DNA of 64,000 nt from Larimichthys crocea (taxonomy: Eukaryota > Chordata > Actinopteri > Sciaenidae), in NCBI RefSeq assembly GCF_000972845.2, contig NC_040018.1:4675022-4739021 (forward strand), given 5' to 3'. The notes under the pieces were generated by a model. That model did not search any database. It saw nothing but the letters and a program-made list of their open reading frames with translations, and had not been told where the DNA came from. How positions within the stretch are numbered: position 1 is the first letter of the stretch; every line of letters begins with the position of its first letter. The position numbers and the translations under genes were made by a program. Shown piece by piece: positions 12,941 through 24,742 of the stretch.

Positions 12941-14729
12941 TCTTTAGCTTTCTACTACCATTACTGGACATTATAATCGACTTCTGAATCCTCTCTCAGT
13001 CCTGGTTCACACAAAGTCTCCTATTTTAGAGCCTGCAGCCAAATGAAGGTGCTACCTTTTTGAAAGAATGTATTGTTCTGAAGCCTCTCATCCTCCCCAA
13101 ATGGGATGACAGCAAAAGTCACTATAGTGTGTCATTGCCGGCTTGCTCCTCCTCAGCAGGACAGAAATCAAAAGCTAATAGGGCTTTAGAGCAATCCTCT
13201 TTTCCAACTTGGTCAAAAAGTTGTCACTACCATTGAAAACCAAAAAGTACTGTGTGGACAAAAGTTGCATTGTTTCTTACCAGAACGGATGAATAGGGCA
13301 TTTCTTCCCTCCTGATCTTTAATGTTTCAAATTGCTTGAAGTGCATGTTTTAATCTAAGTTTGCTCAGCGGTAGCAGTCTTTTTGTTGCTGCCTGTCTTG
13401 CCATCATTCAGACTTCTGGCAGAAAAGAGTGAAACACTCTTGAGAGAAAGACTTGTGCTTTATCTTGCTCACAAACAAACAAAACCGGGACCCACTCATG
13501 TTGCCCAATGGCACTGCTAGAGGTCTAAACGCTGCAGACTGCTCAGTTTACAGTGTGAACTGTAACTTAACACAGATGCATTTTGGGTGGTAGCTGTGAA
13601 CATGATGTGGACTTGTAATTTGAGAGCATGGAGTACAAGGAAATATCATTTTGGTACTTAAAACGGGGTCCTTAAGATTAAAGTTTAATGTTAAAAATAA
13701 CCTCTATATATGATGTAATAGATTTGGATTAGAGATGGGGCCTGTGGATTGGCACACAGTTACAGAGTCCTGCTGGTTTTTACTCTGAGTATCAGGAAAA
13801 CAAGTTACACTTGGGAATGAATGCAATTAACTACCTGGTGGGGTGAAAAACCAGCAGTAACAGCAGTCTGTTTACAGTTCAGTGGCACTTTGAAATACAA
13901 TGCACTCTTAAAGTGTGTGCATGTATGTGTCTGTCTGTGTGTTTGCCATCCTGCTATTTGCACAAGCTCCCGCTGACATTTTAAAGACAAAATTATTGGG
14001 CTCCAACGTGTTCTATTAATGGGATGCAATCTTCTTTGGTACTTTGAATAATTCCAGTCATTTTTGGCAACAACATGTATAAGCACTGCACACAGGCGCT
14101 AGAAACCAATTCCCCAAGCAAAGCATCTGTTTTGTGTTTACCAATGTCACTTTGGAGAATGCCTTAAGGCTTGCTAGCTGCTCGCAAATTATTATAACAT
14201 CATTCTGCATTGCAGTGGGTTATAGTTCTATCACCTGGCTCGGAGCAAAACAAACAAAAGGAGGCAACACGCACTTCTACATTTATCCCTTCACTCTCAG
14301 GGAAGCTAGAAAGTAAACTTTGAATTTGACCATAATAATTTTTTACATAATTTAGCAGTTGTGTCATTTTAAAATACTAACTTGTAACTCCAGTACAGTT
14401 TGTGATTCAGTGACTGAGACTAACTTTCATCTGCAGGCAAACCATCTCTCACTTAATGCACTCTTGTGGCTTCTTGCCAACCTCGGTTGCCACCCACTTT
14501 GATGTTGGTTTAGGATTTTACTTTTTTTCGTGTGTATCTTATTTATCACCAAGCAAAAACTACCTTCAGGAAAACTATCTTAAGGAAGTTTTTCCTGCAG
14601 TTGGAAAAAGTTGGATTTTTTTTTTTTTTTTTTAAACTTGCAACAGCGTTGTCAGTAGCAGCACCAACCAAGGTCAGCAGTCAAGTTGATTTTTACAACA
14701 ATTGCACAGTCCGACAAAACAACAACTTA

Positions 14730-15796
14730 CAGTAGAAGTCAAAAGTTTGGACACACCTTCTGGTTTTCTTCATTTTTATTTTCTGCATTGTAGATTAACA
14801 CTGAAGACATCAAAACTACAAAATAATACATATACATACAGATTACTGTGGTAATACTGTGGCAGGAACTGCACAACTAAGTAAAGAGAATCAACAGTCC
14901 ATCATTACTTCAATGCATGAAGGTCAGTCAATCCAGAAAATTCAAGAACTTTAAATGTGTCTTCAAGTGCAGTCACAAAAACCATCGAACACTAAGTTCA
15001 TTACAGTAACAAGCCTCAAAATTCCCCAGTTAAGGACACCTCAGATTAGTGCCCACATCAATGCTTTAGAGTTCAAGTAGCAAACAGCAAATAATTGATT
15101 AGTAATTAGTGGCAAATAAACTACTACTGAGGAAGAAGAAGAACAAGAAAACAGCTTGGACCAAGAGACAGATGGAATGGACATTGGACCAGTGGAAGTC
15201 TAGACTGTCGTCTGATGAGTCCAAATTTGAGGTTTTTGGTTTGATGTCTGGGATGCTATCTGCATGTGTGGTTCCCACCATGGAGCATGGAGGACACTTA
15301 ACCAGCATGGTTACCACAGCATGCTGCAGTCACATGCCATTCCACATGGTTTGCATTTAGGGAGGACCATCATTTATTTTTAAAATGGCATTGACCCATA
15401 ACATATCTCCAGCCTACTGTATTTAAGGTCTATTTGACCAAAAAGAAGAGTGATGGAGTGCTGTGTCAGATGACCTGGCCTCAGCAATCACCCAACCTGG
15501 TCTGGGATGAGTTGGACCCCAGAGAGAAGGAAAAGTAGCCAACAAATACTCAGCACATCTGTGAGCTCCTGAAGACTGTTGGAAAATCAGTCTAAGTGAA
15601 CTCATGAAGCTAAATGAGAGAATGCCGAGAGTGTGCTATGGTGTCATGAAAGCAAAAGATGGCCAATCTAGATAGTATAAAAAACATATTTTAGTTTATG
15701 TTTCATGTTTATCACATAACTACATATGTGTTATTCATAATTGTCTTCAGCGTTAATCTATAATAAAAGGTGAGTCCAAACTACTATTCCATGCAT
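14730..15796 (+). mobile_element. Tc1/mariner-like transposon, internally decayed
   Basis: The left end begins CAGTAGAAGTCAAAAGTTTG directly after a TA, the usual Tc1 target. Two blocks of the left end recur inverted at the right: 14791-14808 pairs with 15743-15760 (one mismatch in 18), and 14745-14757 pairs with 15769-15781 (one mismatch in 13). The right outermost bases have diverged, so 15796 is inferred by symmetry. Inside, the plus strand retains transposase-like coding: WTLDQWKSRLSSDESKFEVF at about 15178-15239, which is the DDE-domain block around the second catalytic aspartate (SDESKF). At about 1.07 kb it is shorter than an intact element of roughly 1.6 kb and has stops, so it is inactive. 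Confidence 0.88.
15109..15360 (+). pseudogene. Tc1-like transposase fragment
   Basis: This 83-codon open stretch holds the catalytic-core part of a Tc1 transposase: a K/R-rich segment, then W-T-L-D-Q-W, then S-D-E-S-K-F with the catalytic aspartate. It continues to a degraded segment where a G-G-G-S-V-M-VWG motif is expected (the DNA still reads accatggagcatggagga). The N-terminal paired-like DNA-binding domain is missing and the C-terminus is shifted out of frame. It is a dead copy in a luzp2 intron or flank. Confidence 0.8.
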
Positions 15797-18489
15797 ACAA
15801 TCATGTCTTTATTTTGCTCATGGTGCCGCTGTGTTTTTCATAGGCATGGTACTATGGACAACATCTGCTTTGCACTCCTGCCCTGTGGATCTCGTAAAGA
15901 GGACGTGACCTTTTTTTTCTTGCTCTGTTTCATTGTAGGTGTTGGTGAATGTGGGTGCACGCCAACTAACTAATTAACTAACTAACTGTGCCACTGCAGA
16001 CAGATGGTTTTTTATTTCTTGGAATATGTTGCCAGCTAACTGAAACACCATCAACATTTTCTTCAGAATTCTTGGAAATTGAGCCCTACATAAACAGGCA
16101 GGAGGGGCGTCATATTGTCTATTTTTAAAAAACGTAAAATAAACAATCAAGAATCGACATACTTTGTCCATTGTTATTTTTAATTAATTGAAGGTTTTGA
16201 ACAATGGCATATCCGTCTTAGTAGATGTTTAAGCTTTGACTCACAGTCAACCGTGTGCTTTTTATATCCTAGCCAGTGTGCTCCCACTCACCTTTTCTTT
16301 AACAAATTCAGGAATGTCAGAAACAAACAGCACTGATGCCACTGTGCTTCAGAGATACTCTGTTGTTTAAGAATGCCAGGGTTTGCAGAAGTGTTATGGA
16401 GTTTTTTTTTTTTACTTAAAAAGTGTTACTCTGAAAGAATTTTAATGATGGACTCAAGCAGATACACCTAATGCCATACAGATATAGATACAGACTGCAT
16501 ACTGTGGCTTTAAAGCCAACACAATATGTTAACAAAGCTGGAACAATGTTGTTTTCCTCCATGTTGCTGACATTGTGGTTAATCTGGCTGAAAACTCCTC
16601 TGTGGGTATGCAGTGTTGCTCTGTAAGTCTGTCAATGTTTGAGCCACATCAATGAGAGTTTCTTTGTCTGATCAGTACACCAGGGGAGATGGAGTGAAAA
16701 GAGCCTTAAACCTTATTGTACAATATATCACACCTGAAAAGTTCAGATGTAGCTCTGTTTTATTTAAACCCTTCTTTGTGTTGTACAAAAACACAACAGG
16801 TGCAAGGCTAGAAGAATAGCCCTTTCTTCCAAAAACATTTGGGTATAAGAGGAGATGCCACTCAGGTTCTCAGTCCCGGAGTCAATCGAACATGAGAACA
16901 CATAATGAAGGTGGAGTAGTGACAGGAATAGAGGCTGCTTTAATGCAGATTGATCCACAGAGACCAAAATGCCAATCATTACTAATCAAATTGTTTACTA
17001 CCCCGTGAATGGCAAGTGCTGTGCATGAGGGATACCAACAGAGTCGATTGTAGAATCAGTGCCGCAACACAATGTGAAAATTTACCAATTAATGAGAGGA
17101 AAAAAAGGTAACACTGAAAACAGTCTGAAAAGTCATTAGTTCAACTGCGACAGTGTCATTTCTGCTTATTTGCCAATTTTACTACAGCTCCTAAAAAGTG
17201 TAATATATATTTTGTTTAAGAGAAAACGCTTCAAATATAAATTGGTCACTTTTTTTCTATTAATGCATTTGCTGCTGGTCTGGATACTGAACAGCGCAAA
17301 TTCCTCTGCGAATTATCTGCTTTCGACTTCAATAACACGTAACGTGTTACGTAAAGTTGTTTCACTGCATTGAGTGTAAAACAGAATACCATTATCTTGT
17401 ACCACTTTGAATCAGTGACACAGTCCACTCTTGTATTACATAAAAAAAGCAGTTGTCAGACTCTCACTGAATCTCTTTCTGGCACAAAACAAACCAGTGA
17501 AGTCAAATCTGCCCATTTGTCGAGATCTCTCTTGAATCATTCTCGTATTCTTGTGCAAATAGTGTGTGTCTAAAAATGGTTCACTGCCACTTGGGATGCA
17601 AGACAGTTGCTCAGTTACACAGTATTGCACTGCATTGAAATGAGATGCATTGTTTTGCTGTACCATCTGCCACCACCAAACAGGTGTGACTCAATTCAAT
17701 AATATGATGAGGAAGGCAGTTATACTGAGGCTTTGGCAGGGCACTGAATAGCACATACTGTGTAGGTAACACTGGCACCGTGAATACTACGTTTTAGCAG
17801 ATTGGTTTCTTTCTTTTTAGGGATGCAATGTAGGCCTTGTGTGTCTTTTCATCACACTGTTTCATGTGTGGTGCTCTGTTTGACTTTTTTGTGTTGCACA
17901 CTGAGTCCATTTTCTTTTTAGGTTATTAGTTGTCAGTCACTGTGTAATCACACTGATCTGCCTTCCTTTTCTTTCAAGTCCTTTAAAACATGCTTGTCAC
18001 AGTTTTCATATCTTGATGTTGTGTTTGTCAGCTAATGTAACAATTTTTTAAGGCTTCTATAAATAGCTGGCTTATTGAAAAGGCATGTTTTTATTTAAAA
18101 GAACAAAACCAACAATGACTTGATCCACTAAATACTTCCCTGTGTCTGATGCAGCCTATTTCCCTGTGCACAGATCTCCATTGTTGTCCATTTAAAAACA
18201 CTTCAGTCAGCCACAAAGTTGCACCGGCTGCTTTATTACCATAAAAACACTTTTTTTTTGTTTACTTTGTTTTGTTTTTTTGAGTCCCAGATACATGTCA
18301 TAGACGGTGTACTAAATTAATCCACAGCTGAAAATAGGCCCAACAAATGCATCCGTTTGAGTAAGGTTTGCTAAAAACCTTTTTAAAGAAATTAGACTTG
18401 TTACATTTTTTTTTTTAAGATCTCCATTTTAACATGAAATAGTGGAGTCAATGCAGGTGTTTCTGAGGTTCTGTTCCATTTATTGCAGC

Positions 18490-18812
18490 CGACTTTCCAC
18501 TGAGCCCCACATCAGCACCCTGACTCTGTTTGACCTGAATGGAACCGAACCTTAATCAGTATCATTGGTAACACCTGTGTTTGTATACTACCGCATGTCA
18601 AAAGCCCACCATACTTCCTGAGTGCTTGGTCCTCATTTCACGGGCCTGAAAACCTCTTCTTCACAGTGGTACTTTGGTACCAGTGTAAACATTAACACTG
18701 CTCTGGTTCTGCCACACAGTGCCGGGCAGCACCTTCATTAGTATCATTGGTTAACACCTGTGTTTACCTACTATTTCATGTCAAAATGGCTGCTGTGAAA
18801 AAGGTCTATGGT
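18490..18812 (+). repeat. Internal repeat family 4, partly duplicated copy
   Basis: The segment around 18557 (agtatcattggtaacacctg) recurs at about 18740 (agtatcattggttaacacct), each followed by a tact...catgtcaaaa segment, so the copy contains an internal duplication about 183 bp apart. Its 3' end, catgtcaaaatggctgctgt gaaaaagg, resembles 28085-28115. Confidence 0.65.
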
Positions 18813-19062
18813 TTCAGGGGCTGAGTGCCACAGAGAGTTGGAAAGCATTCCAACACACACTGTTGGTTTTGGTCTTTTGGGATTTGTCGAAAATAGGGAA
18901 ACTATAGAAAAGCACCAGCCTCCTCCTGTAAAACATTTCCACTGATTAACTGATTAATAATTTCCCGTGGGGGCTTCAGAGAATTCACCACAGCAAACAA
19001 GAGTCATTTTTCGAAATATCTACATCTGTGATCACTGCCATATAAATTGGAGTTACGCTCAC

Positions 19063-19137
19063 CTGCTGTGGCTCTGGTAGCTTTTTACTTTCCGGGGCTG
19101 ATTCCTCCGTCTGATTCTGGAAGCAGCTGCCCCCGGC
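19063..19137 (-). CDS. luzp2: luzp2 internal exon F (75 nt, variable tail)
   Basis: It encodes 25 residues starting AGGSCFQNQTEESAPES and ending KLPEPQQ. The mammalian tail has a similar acidic and proline patch with an N-x-T sequon followed by E, P, K, L and Q, so this is probably its counterpart just before the terminal exon. The minus-strand acceptor is CTACTTCTTATAG and the donor CAG followed by GTGAGC, which is a strong consensus. It is phase 0 on both sides. The N-Q-T sequon would be glycosylated if the protein is secreted. The expected next exon, with the conserved CSECE-type motif and the stop codon, was searched for by eye in 1-19062 and not found. Confidence 0.82.
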
Positions 19138-20691
19138 CTATAAGAAGTAGAGGGAAAACATCACAGTGCAGTGTAGAGAGTACATGCTGGGAAGGTATGT
19201 CAACAGCTGTGCTTATTCAATGAAAACGCACAAGATGAATGGACCTGTATCAGTGACATTAATGTGCCCTTTTGATTTTTACAAAAAAAAAAGAAGAAGC
19301 TTAAATTGACTTCTTCTACAAACACAGAATCATCCAATTAACTGTCTCATTGGATTTATGACAGTAATTTAGATAAATTATTTTCATGTGTGCTGAATAA
19401 AAAAAAAAAAAAGCTCTACAGTTTTTGTTAGACAATTTCTTAACTAGAAAAAAAAATATATAAAAGATGTCACCTTGGGCTCTGAGAATTTGAGATGGAC
19501 ATTTTTTCAGCACTTTCTGACATTTTATAGACTAAACAATCAATCATGAAGTAATCAATGCAGAAAATAATGACTTGTCGTAGCCCCACAGGATGTTTTA
19601 CATCACATGCCTAATAACAACGTCAATCATTTGCCTGCTGTGATGAACCTGAAGCCAATTCTGTTCCCCCGGGATTAATATCGCTCTCGTGCAAGCTTTA
19701 TACAGGATGAACATTGTCACTACAAGATCTCCAGTAATTACTCCTCCCTTATACATAACAATAACAACTATACACAACAATATGTGGATGCACGTGAAGT
19801 GCCAAATGAGGGTGAACCACCACGAGACAATATCATTTCTTAAAATTCAAACGGTTAAGTATGAGGTCTGCTTATGAAAAGCAAATCGTCCGTTAGACTG
19901 CAGCAGACCTATCACATCCCATTTTCAAACTGAAGCACAGACTGCAAGCTATCCACACTCATACGGACTGTCTCTTCTCATTTCCTCCAAGCCTACGGGG
20001 AGAGGAGGACAGGGGGGAGATGTGGCCGCGTTCGCTAGCAAACACAATATCGGAGTCTCCGTTTCAAATATGTCTGCTCTTATCTGTATCAGAATCCTTC
20101 TTCCTTCTTGCTGCAGGATTTTTTTTTTTACAACCCTGCCAAAATTATATAATCAATTACAGGGACACCAGTGAACATTGTTTTTGGCACGATTTCGTTA
20201 AAGAACAATCTCTTTGACACGGTTTCCACAGAGGGTAATTTCCTCCTTGGGTGGCAAACCTCTATACTCTCCTGTCTCCGGTGGTCTATCAACTTAAATC
20301 TGTAATAGTTCTTGATATCCACTTGTCAGAAATCCTTATGGACCCTGTTCGCTTCCCCTGTTTTCTTCAAATCCTCCTGGTTTTTGACAGGGTTGGAGAT
20401 ACGCATTCAGAGTCATCCTGATAACTGACTGCTCACAGTTGCCTCGATCTCAAAGAAGCAAGTCTGGGACCATGAGGAAGTAAAGTCCTTTACAAAAATA
20501 ATCTGAATAGTAGAGGTCAGTTTGCTTCTTTCTTTTCCTTCTTCAGTAGCTGCTTTCAAAGCGCCAGCGAGGCACTCAGCTCCTTCAAAAGTTTCAGTGA
20601 AGGCGACTGTGCTTGCACTGCACGAGTGTAGTTGTGAAAACCTCTTTGAAGTGAGTGAATGTGCAAATTCTATCTTCACTGCATCTGCAGT

Positions 20692-20713
20692 AAAAAAAAA
20701 AAAAAAAAAAAAA
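20692..20713 (+). repeat. A22 homopolymer
   Basis: Twenty-two consecutive A residues next to a repeat remnant. It could be an old poly(A) tail of a retroposed sequence upstream, but no source was recognised. Confidence 0.95.
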
Positions 20714-20730
20714 GCTTTGGTGGGCTTGTT

Positions 20731-20815
20731 GTTAGCGCTGCAACAAACTTCATCATCACCTTCAGCACTGATTGATCAGTCGGATTGTTTTTTTCAATTC
20801 ATTATTTAGTCTACA
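20731..20815 (+). repeat. Left-end remnant of the same ATCGATTA-type repeat
   Basis: The stretch gttagcgctgcaacaaactt, then actgattgatcagtcggatt and attatttagtctacaaagta, corresponds to a diverged left end (GCTGCAACTAACGATT...) of the family found at 21616. It follows a 22-base A run, 20692-20713. Confidence 0.4.
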
Positions 20816-21117
20816 AAGTAACAACCACAAGTTCTCTGAGCCACAGGTGATGATTCGCAGTAAGAGCTTACTCAGCGAAACGGTAACTAAAAGTTGAACT
20901 CGATTAAAAAAGAAAAAAAAGTATTAAAGAATTTCATCAAGCTGAAACTTGTTGCAATTTTTCAATTAATGGACCTAATAAAGACAGTTGGCGTTAAAGC
21001 GGCTTGTTTGATTTGTGGTGAGGGACTTGAGCATGAATTCAGTGAACAGATGAACCTCATAGAAACGGGCCCTTAGGTCACATAGGTCGTTACAGTTTAA
21101 TTACTCCAAAGGCTCAC

Positions 21118-21222
21118 CTTTTCCATCTGGCACTCTTTAACGCCGCCACTCTCTCTCCTCATTACTCCAGTGTTCACGGGTGATTTACTGCCTGTGACAA
21201 TTCTCTGCACTTTAGAGATATC
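21118..21222 (-). CDS. luzp2: luzp2 internal exon E (105 nt, variable tail)
   Basis: It encodes 35 residues, beginning DISKVQRIVTGSKSPV and ending KECQMEK. It is assigned by position, strand, phase and splice sites rather than by strong similarity: it lies in the poorly conserved C-terminal region of LUZP2. The minus-strand acceptor is a long pyrimidine tract ending TCTCTCTACAG and the donor is AAG followed by GTGAGCC, both excellent. All 35 codons are open and phase 0 is kept on both sides, as in every other exon of the set. Composition is hydrophilic with K, R, S, G and E, consistent with a disordered tail. It could in principle be an alternative or lineage-specific exon. Confidence 0.78.
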
Positions 21223-21615
21223 CTGTAGAGAGAAAAAAAAAAGAACATATCAACTTGGGGTTAAAAGTGAAATGCGTAAGCAGCTTGTTGACGCAGCAGC
21301 GGCTCTGAGATTCTTGAAACGTAAACAGTTCTGACTCAAATGTTCATAATTCTGTTTAATACACTAACACTCACTCATTTACTCAAATTAGCTTATTTAT
21401 TTGTAGTAAATAAAATATGGCCGGAATGCTTATTTCATTACAGGCAGCACGAAGACAGTAATATTCAGCCATTACAGATCAGGGACAAAGATCAAAAATA
21501 ATAATAGAAAATAGTTTTTCAACTAAAACTACATTAGCTAAAATCCCTACATCCAGTCTATAAAGTAGACTTTTTCAATGAACATCTACAGCCATACTAG
21601 AACTTTATTATTAAA

Positions 21616-21900
21616 TATTATCGATTGGTCTGACCATACTTGATGAATCGATTAGGTGTTTGATCTATAAAATGGCATAAAATAGTGAAACATGTTGATC
21701 ACTGTTTCTTGAGGCCCAACATGACATCCTCAAAAGACTTGTTTTGTCTAGAATCTTAAGATATTCAGTTTATCTGAATAAAACCAGGAAATATTGATAT
21801 TTGCAAAGCTGAAATCAGAAAATTTGGACACAATTATCGAAAGAGTAATTACTTTAATTGTTGACAACGAATCGATTCATTAACTTATCACAGTTCTAAT
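21616..21900 (+). repeat. Teleost repeat ending in ATCGATT / GTTGACAAC-type motifs
   Basis: Motifs in order: attaggtgtttgatctataa, aatggcataaaatagtgaaa, gacatcctcaaaagacttgt, gatattcagttta, aatttggacaca, and ttgacaacgaatcgattcat. I recognise this series from an abundant fish repeat of about 400 bp whose ends carry ATCGATTA. The copy is moderately diverged and its left end is missing. Confidence 0.65.
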
Positions 21901-24560
21901 GGCAAACCATGTTGAGATATTTTAGTCTGGACTAAAAATGGTGGATTGACCAAAAGACAGACCAACATTGCCATGCTACATTTCTTTGATGTGACCTGTA
22001 CTTGATGTACCTCCAAAGTCCGATAATTACATATGAAATTTGTTATTGAAACAAAAACCTTCTATTGTCCATTATCCATCAGCAATCTTTAATTTTAGTG
22101 TTGTTCAGGTGTTATCTTCTCGTGAAATAAAGTGTAAATACACAGATGTCTGCTGACTGACTTGAAGGTCCAAAATGTTGGACTTTAAAACCAGCAATCG
22201 ATGTCTGAATCTGTGAAAAATAGCCATGATTCTGGGAGGTAGATTTTTCACTTATTACTGTGCGAGCTCCGTGATGGACAATTATGTTACAGAACACTGT
22301 AAAAAATGAAAAAGCAGATGTCCAGACGGTGGAAGGAAAACATGATGGACAGTCAGAGATGAAAAGGTTCTCTCTGGAGATGGTAGAGCGATCTATATCA
22401 GTACGATCTGAAATGATGTCCGTAAGAAAAAACATGGCTCTTGCAAGGTTGATGTGCTCTGAATCAGTGGATTATGAAGTGTGTATTCTGTACTATCCTA
22501 AAGCTGTAGATTCTCGGAGGGTTACATGACAGGAACTGGCCTGTATGCATACTTCTTATTGTTTCTCAACACGTCTTGAAATCAAATTCATAGCTTGTTT
22601 TCCATAACAACAACTTCCTGGCAGTACGGTATAATCATTTAGAATATATTTCAAACCGTGACTTCATCAGAAATGTCCATGATAAATAGGGTTATGGCTG
22701 TATATAACTCGAGAAATACATAATTCATCCATGGGGTTTCTATTAGGATACAATACATGCAGTATTAATATAGTAGGGTAACCCAGTGCCTGTTGTTGTT
22801 GTCATCATTTACAGTAGTTGAAACTATTTTTGGAGACCTTGGTAGTCATGTAAATAAGCATCCATGGCTCCTCCACCTGCAAAATAATCCATAATGACCT
22901 ACCCCCCTTAGCAGATTTTAGTCTAAGATTCTCATTTCAAAATTAATGTATGACCGTAAAGTTTCAAAATTTGGCATCAACAGATCTCAAGTGCAAAAAA
23001 AAAAAAAAAGTTAGTGAATACATTCTGCCTGCAGGCTCCCTGACAGTTGAAATGAGTCCTCTCCAAACTACACTGACTGTGTTGGAGAATGTTTTCTGCT
23101 AAGGGCCCCCGAGTACAGCGAGTGCCTTCTGCTTGACCCTCTTGCATAGGAAATGTTGACATTATTTAGGGGCAAGCTCAAGTTCTCACTCAAAATGAGG
23201 GACAAACTATTCACTGCTCCAGCAACAGGTCATCGGAAAGTCAGCCACTTGTGCTCGGAACAATCTGTACTAGCTAACTGTGCTGCTGCGGTACAGGCCA
23301 GTGGCTCACGTAGGCGTCAAGACCAAAACTCAACACTAGAAAGGCCAACCTGTCAGTTGACATGCGTTGTGAAATACCCCAACATTTACAAGCAGCATAG
23401 AAATGTACATCTTTGACTTTTCCTATCAACATTTTTTTAGACATTGATATCATACATGGATGTTTTTCTTCATTCAGTAAGCTCCTATTATTTAAACAGC
23501 CTGATTAAACAGCTTCCAAACATAATTGTTTTCAAATAAAACAGTTTAAAGAGTAATATAAGACCAGATGCTGTATTTTTTTTCCTGCTGTCTATTACAT
23601 ATTTCCAGTAAACGCCAAGCAGAGTTTGCACAGAAGATATTTTCTCCAAAAGTAATTCTGTCTGTCTGCTGCAGTCAGTCTTCTGCACAAGACTAGTGCC
23701 TTCCTTAACTGGGTCAAAAGTGGTCTCTTGAGAGCATAAAGCAAGATGGTTGCAAGATGAACACAAGCAGTCTTAACCTGTCACTGTCAAACTGCTTTCG
23801 TACTTTGTCAGCTGAAACATCTTCCTATGCAGGTTCAGTGGGCTTGGCTTTACTTGTAGGAGTGACCATTTTTGGGCGGGCATTTCATGCATTATTTCAT
23901 AACCTCTGACAGCATTCATCAAGAAATGCAGAATTCTACAGTAGAGGGAATAAAGAAGGCATTGGCCTCCATATGGCCGGTTAAAAAAGCTTAAACCGGC
24001 AAAATTTCTAATCAGAGAATGTTCTGTTTTATTGTAGATGAATCAAAAGATACTCAGTTCTCCTTTCTAAATGAAAAACATTTTTCTTTTTGTACCTTTA
24101 CCTGACAAACTGTGAAAGTTCAGCATGTAAGAACAGTTTAATTTAAAATAACTTTATTTGAAATCATTTCTCAAAACAGCTACGAGTAACTTAATTTTGT
24201 GTTGATTCTGGTGACCCCATGGACAAAAGCAGAACATGGCCTTGTTTTGTCTGATTTAGAATTCAAATGGCAGACATGAGGAAGAACCATAAAGAAAAAG
24301 TCAGTTCAGTCATCTCTCTGATAGTCTGTTTATGTATGTTATATGGAGTAACCATGCCAGGCTGGAATCTCTAGATAGTGTGACGATCCATCCTGCCAAG
24401 CTTCTACACTTGTGTCGAAACCACAGTAGTTCAGATCAATCTGCGTCCTATGAGGAAGAACTGGCAGCTACAAGCATCATTTAACATTAGGCTTGTGGGA
24501 CGATGCGTGTGAGAAGCAACAATGGCAGCTGCTAAAATGGTTAATGTAGATGCTGCTACC

Positions 24561-24742
24561 ATCAGTTCTATCCACTGACAGTATAAAAAATGGTCTCCAC
24601 CATGTTGGTAGTCCTGCTTCTTCGACTGACCTAAATATCAGCAAGGACGTGGATCATTGGTGAACATAAGGCGGGCTGAATGATGCCTTGGTGCTTAAGC
24701 ACCCACTTGTCAATCAAAGTGGCCAATTTTAAGCCTTAATTT
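24561..24742 (-). repeat. Internal repeat family 2, copy 3 (3' half, inverted)
   Basis: The reverse complement contains a ttaaggctt segment, ggccactttgattgacaagt, ggcatcattcagcccgcctt and ttttttatactgtcagtgga. This order corresponds to the second half of the copy at 38175-38620. Confidence 0.72.

Larger units (their letters stand above)
1..19062 (-). other. luzp2 3' intron or downstream sequence, no exon recognised
   Basis: Nineteen kilobases beyond the donor of exon F. No reading frame here matches the expected conserved LUZP2 C-terminus. Recognisable contents are repeats: two copies of one family at 6501-6932 and 12564-12940, a percomorph repeat at 7155-7350, a hAT-like end at about 7830, a Tc1/mariner element at 14730-15796, and microsatellites. 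The rest is ordinary AT-rich non-coding DNA. The terminal exon may be hidden here or lie to the left. Confidence 0.6.
19138..21117 (-). other. luzp2: luzp2 intron E-F (1,980 bp)
   Basis: A GT-AG intron between exons E and F. It holds a 22-base A run at 20692-20713 and, just after it, a remnant of a teleost repeat that begins GTTAGCGCTGCAACAAAC. The minus-strand reading frame at 20413-20679 has no codon bias or homologue that I recognise. I see no RNA gene or other exon. Confidence 0.8.

Noticed and set aside
20413..20685. Minus-strand 88-codon frame following poly-T plus ACTGCAG, considered as an extra luzp2 exon
   Set aside because: The apparent acceptor comes from a 22-base homopolymer, the frame after it does not keep phase 0, no good donor follows, and the peptide matches nothing I know.
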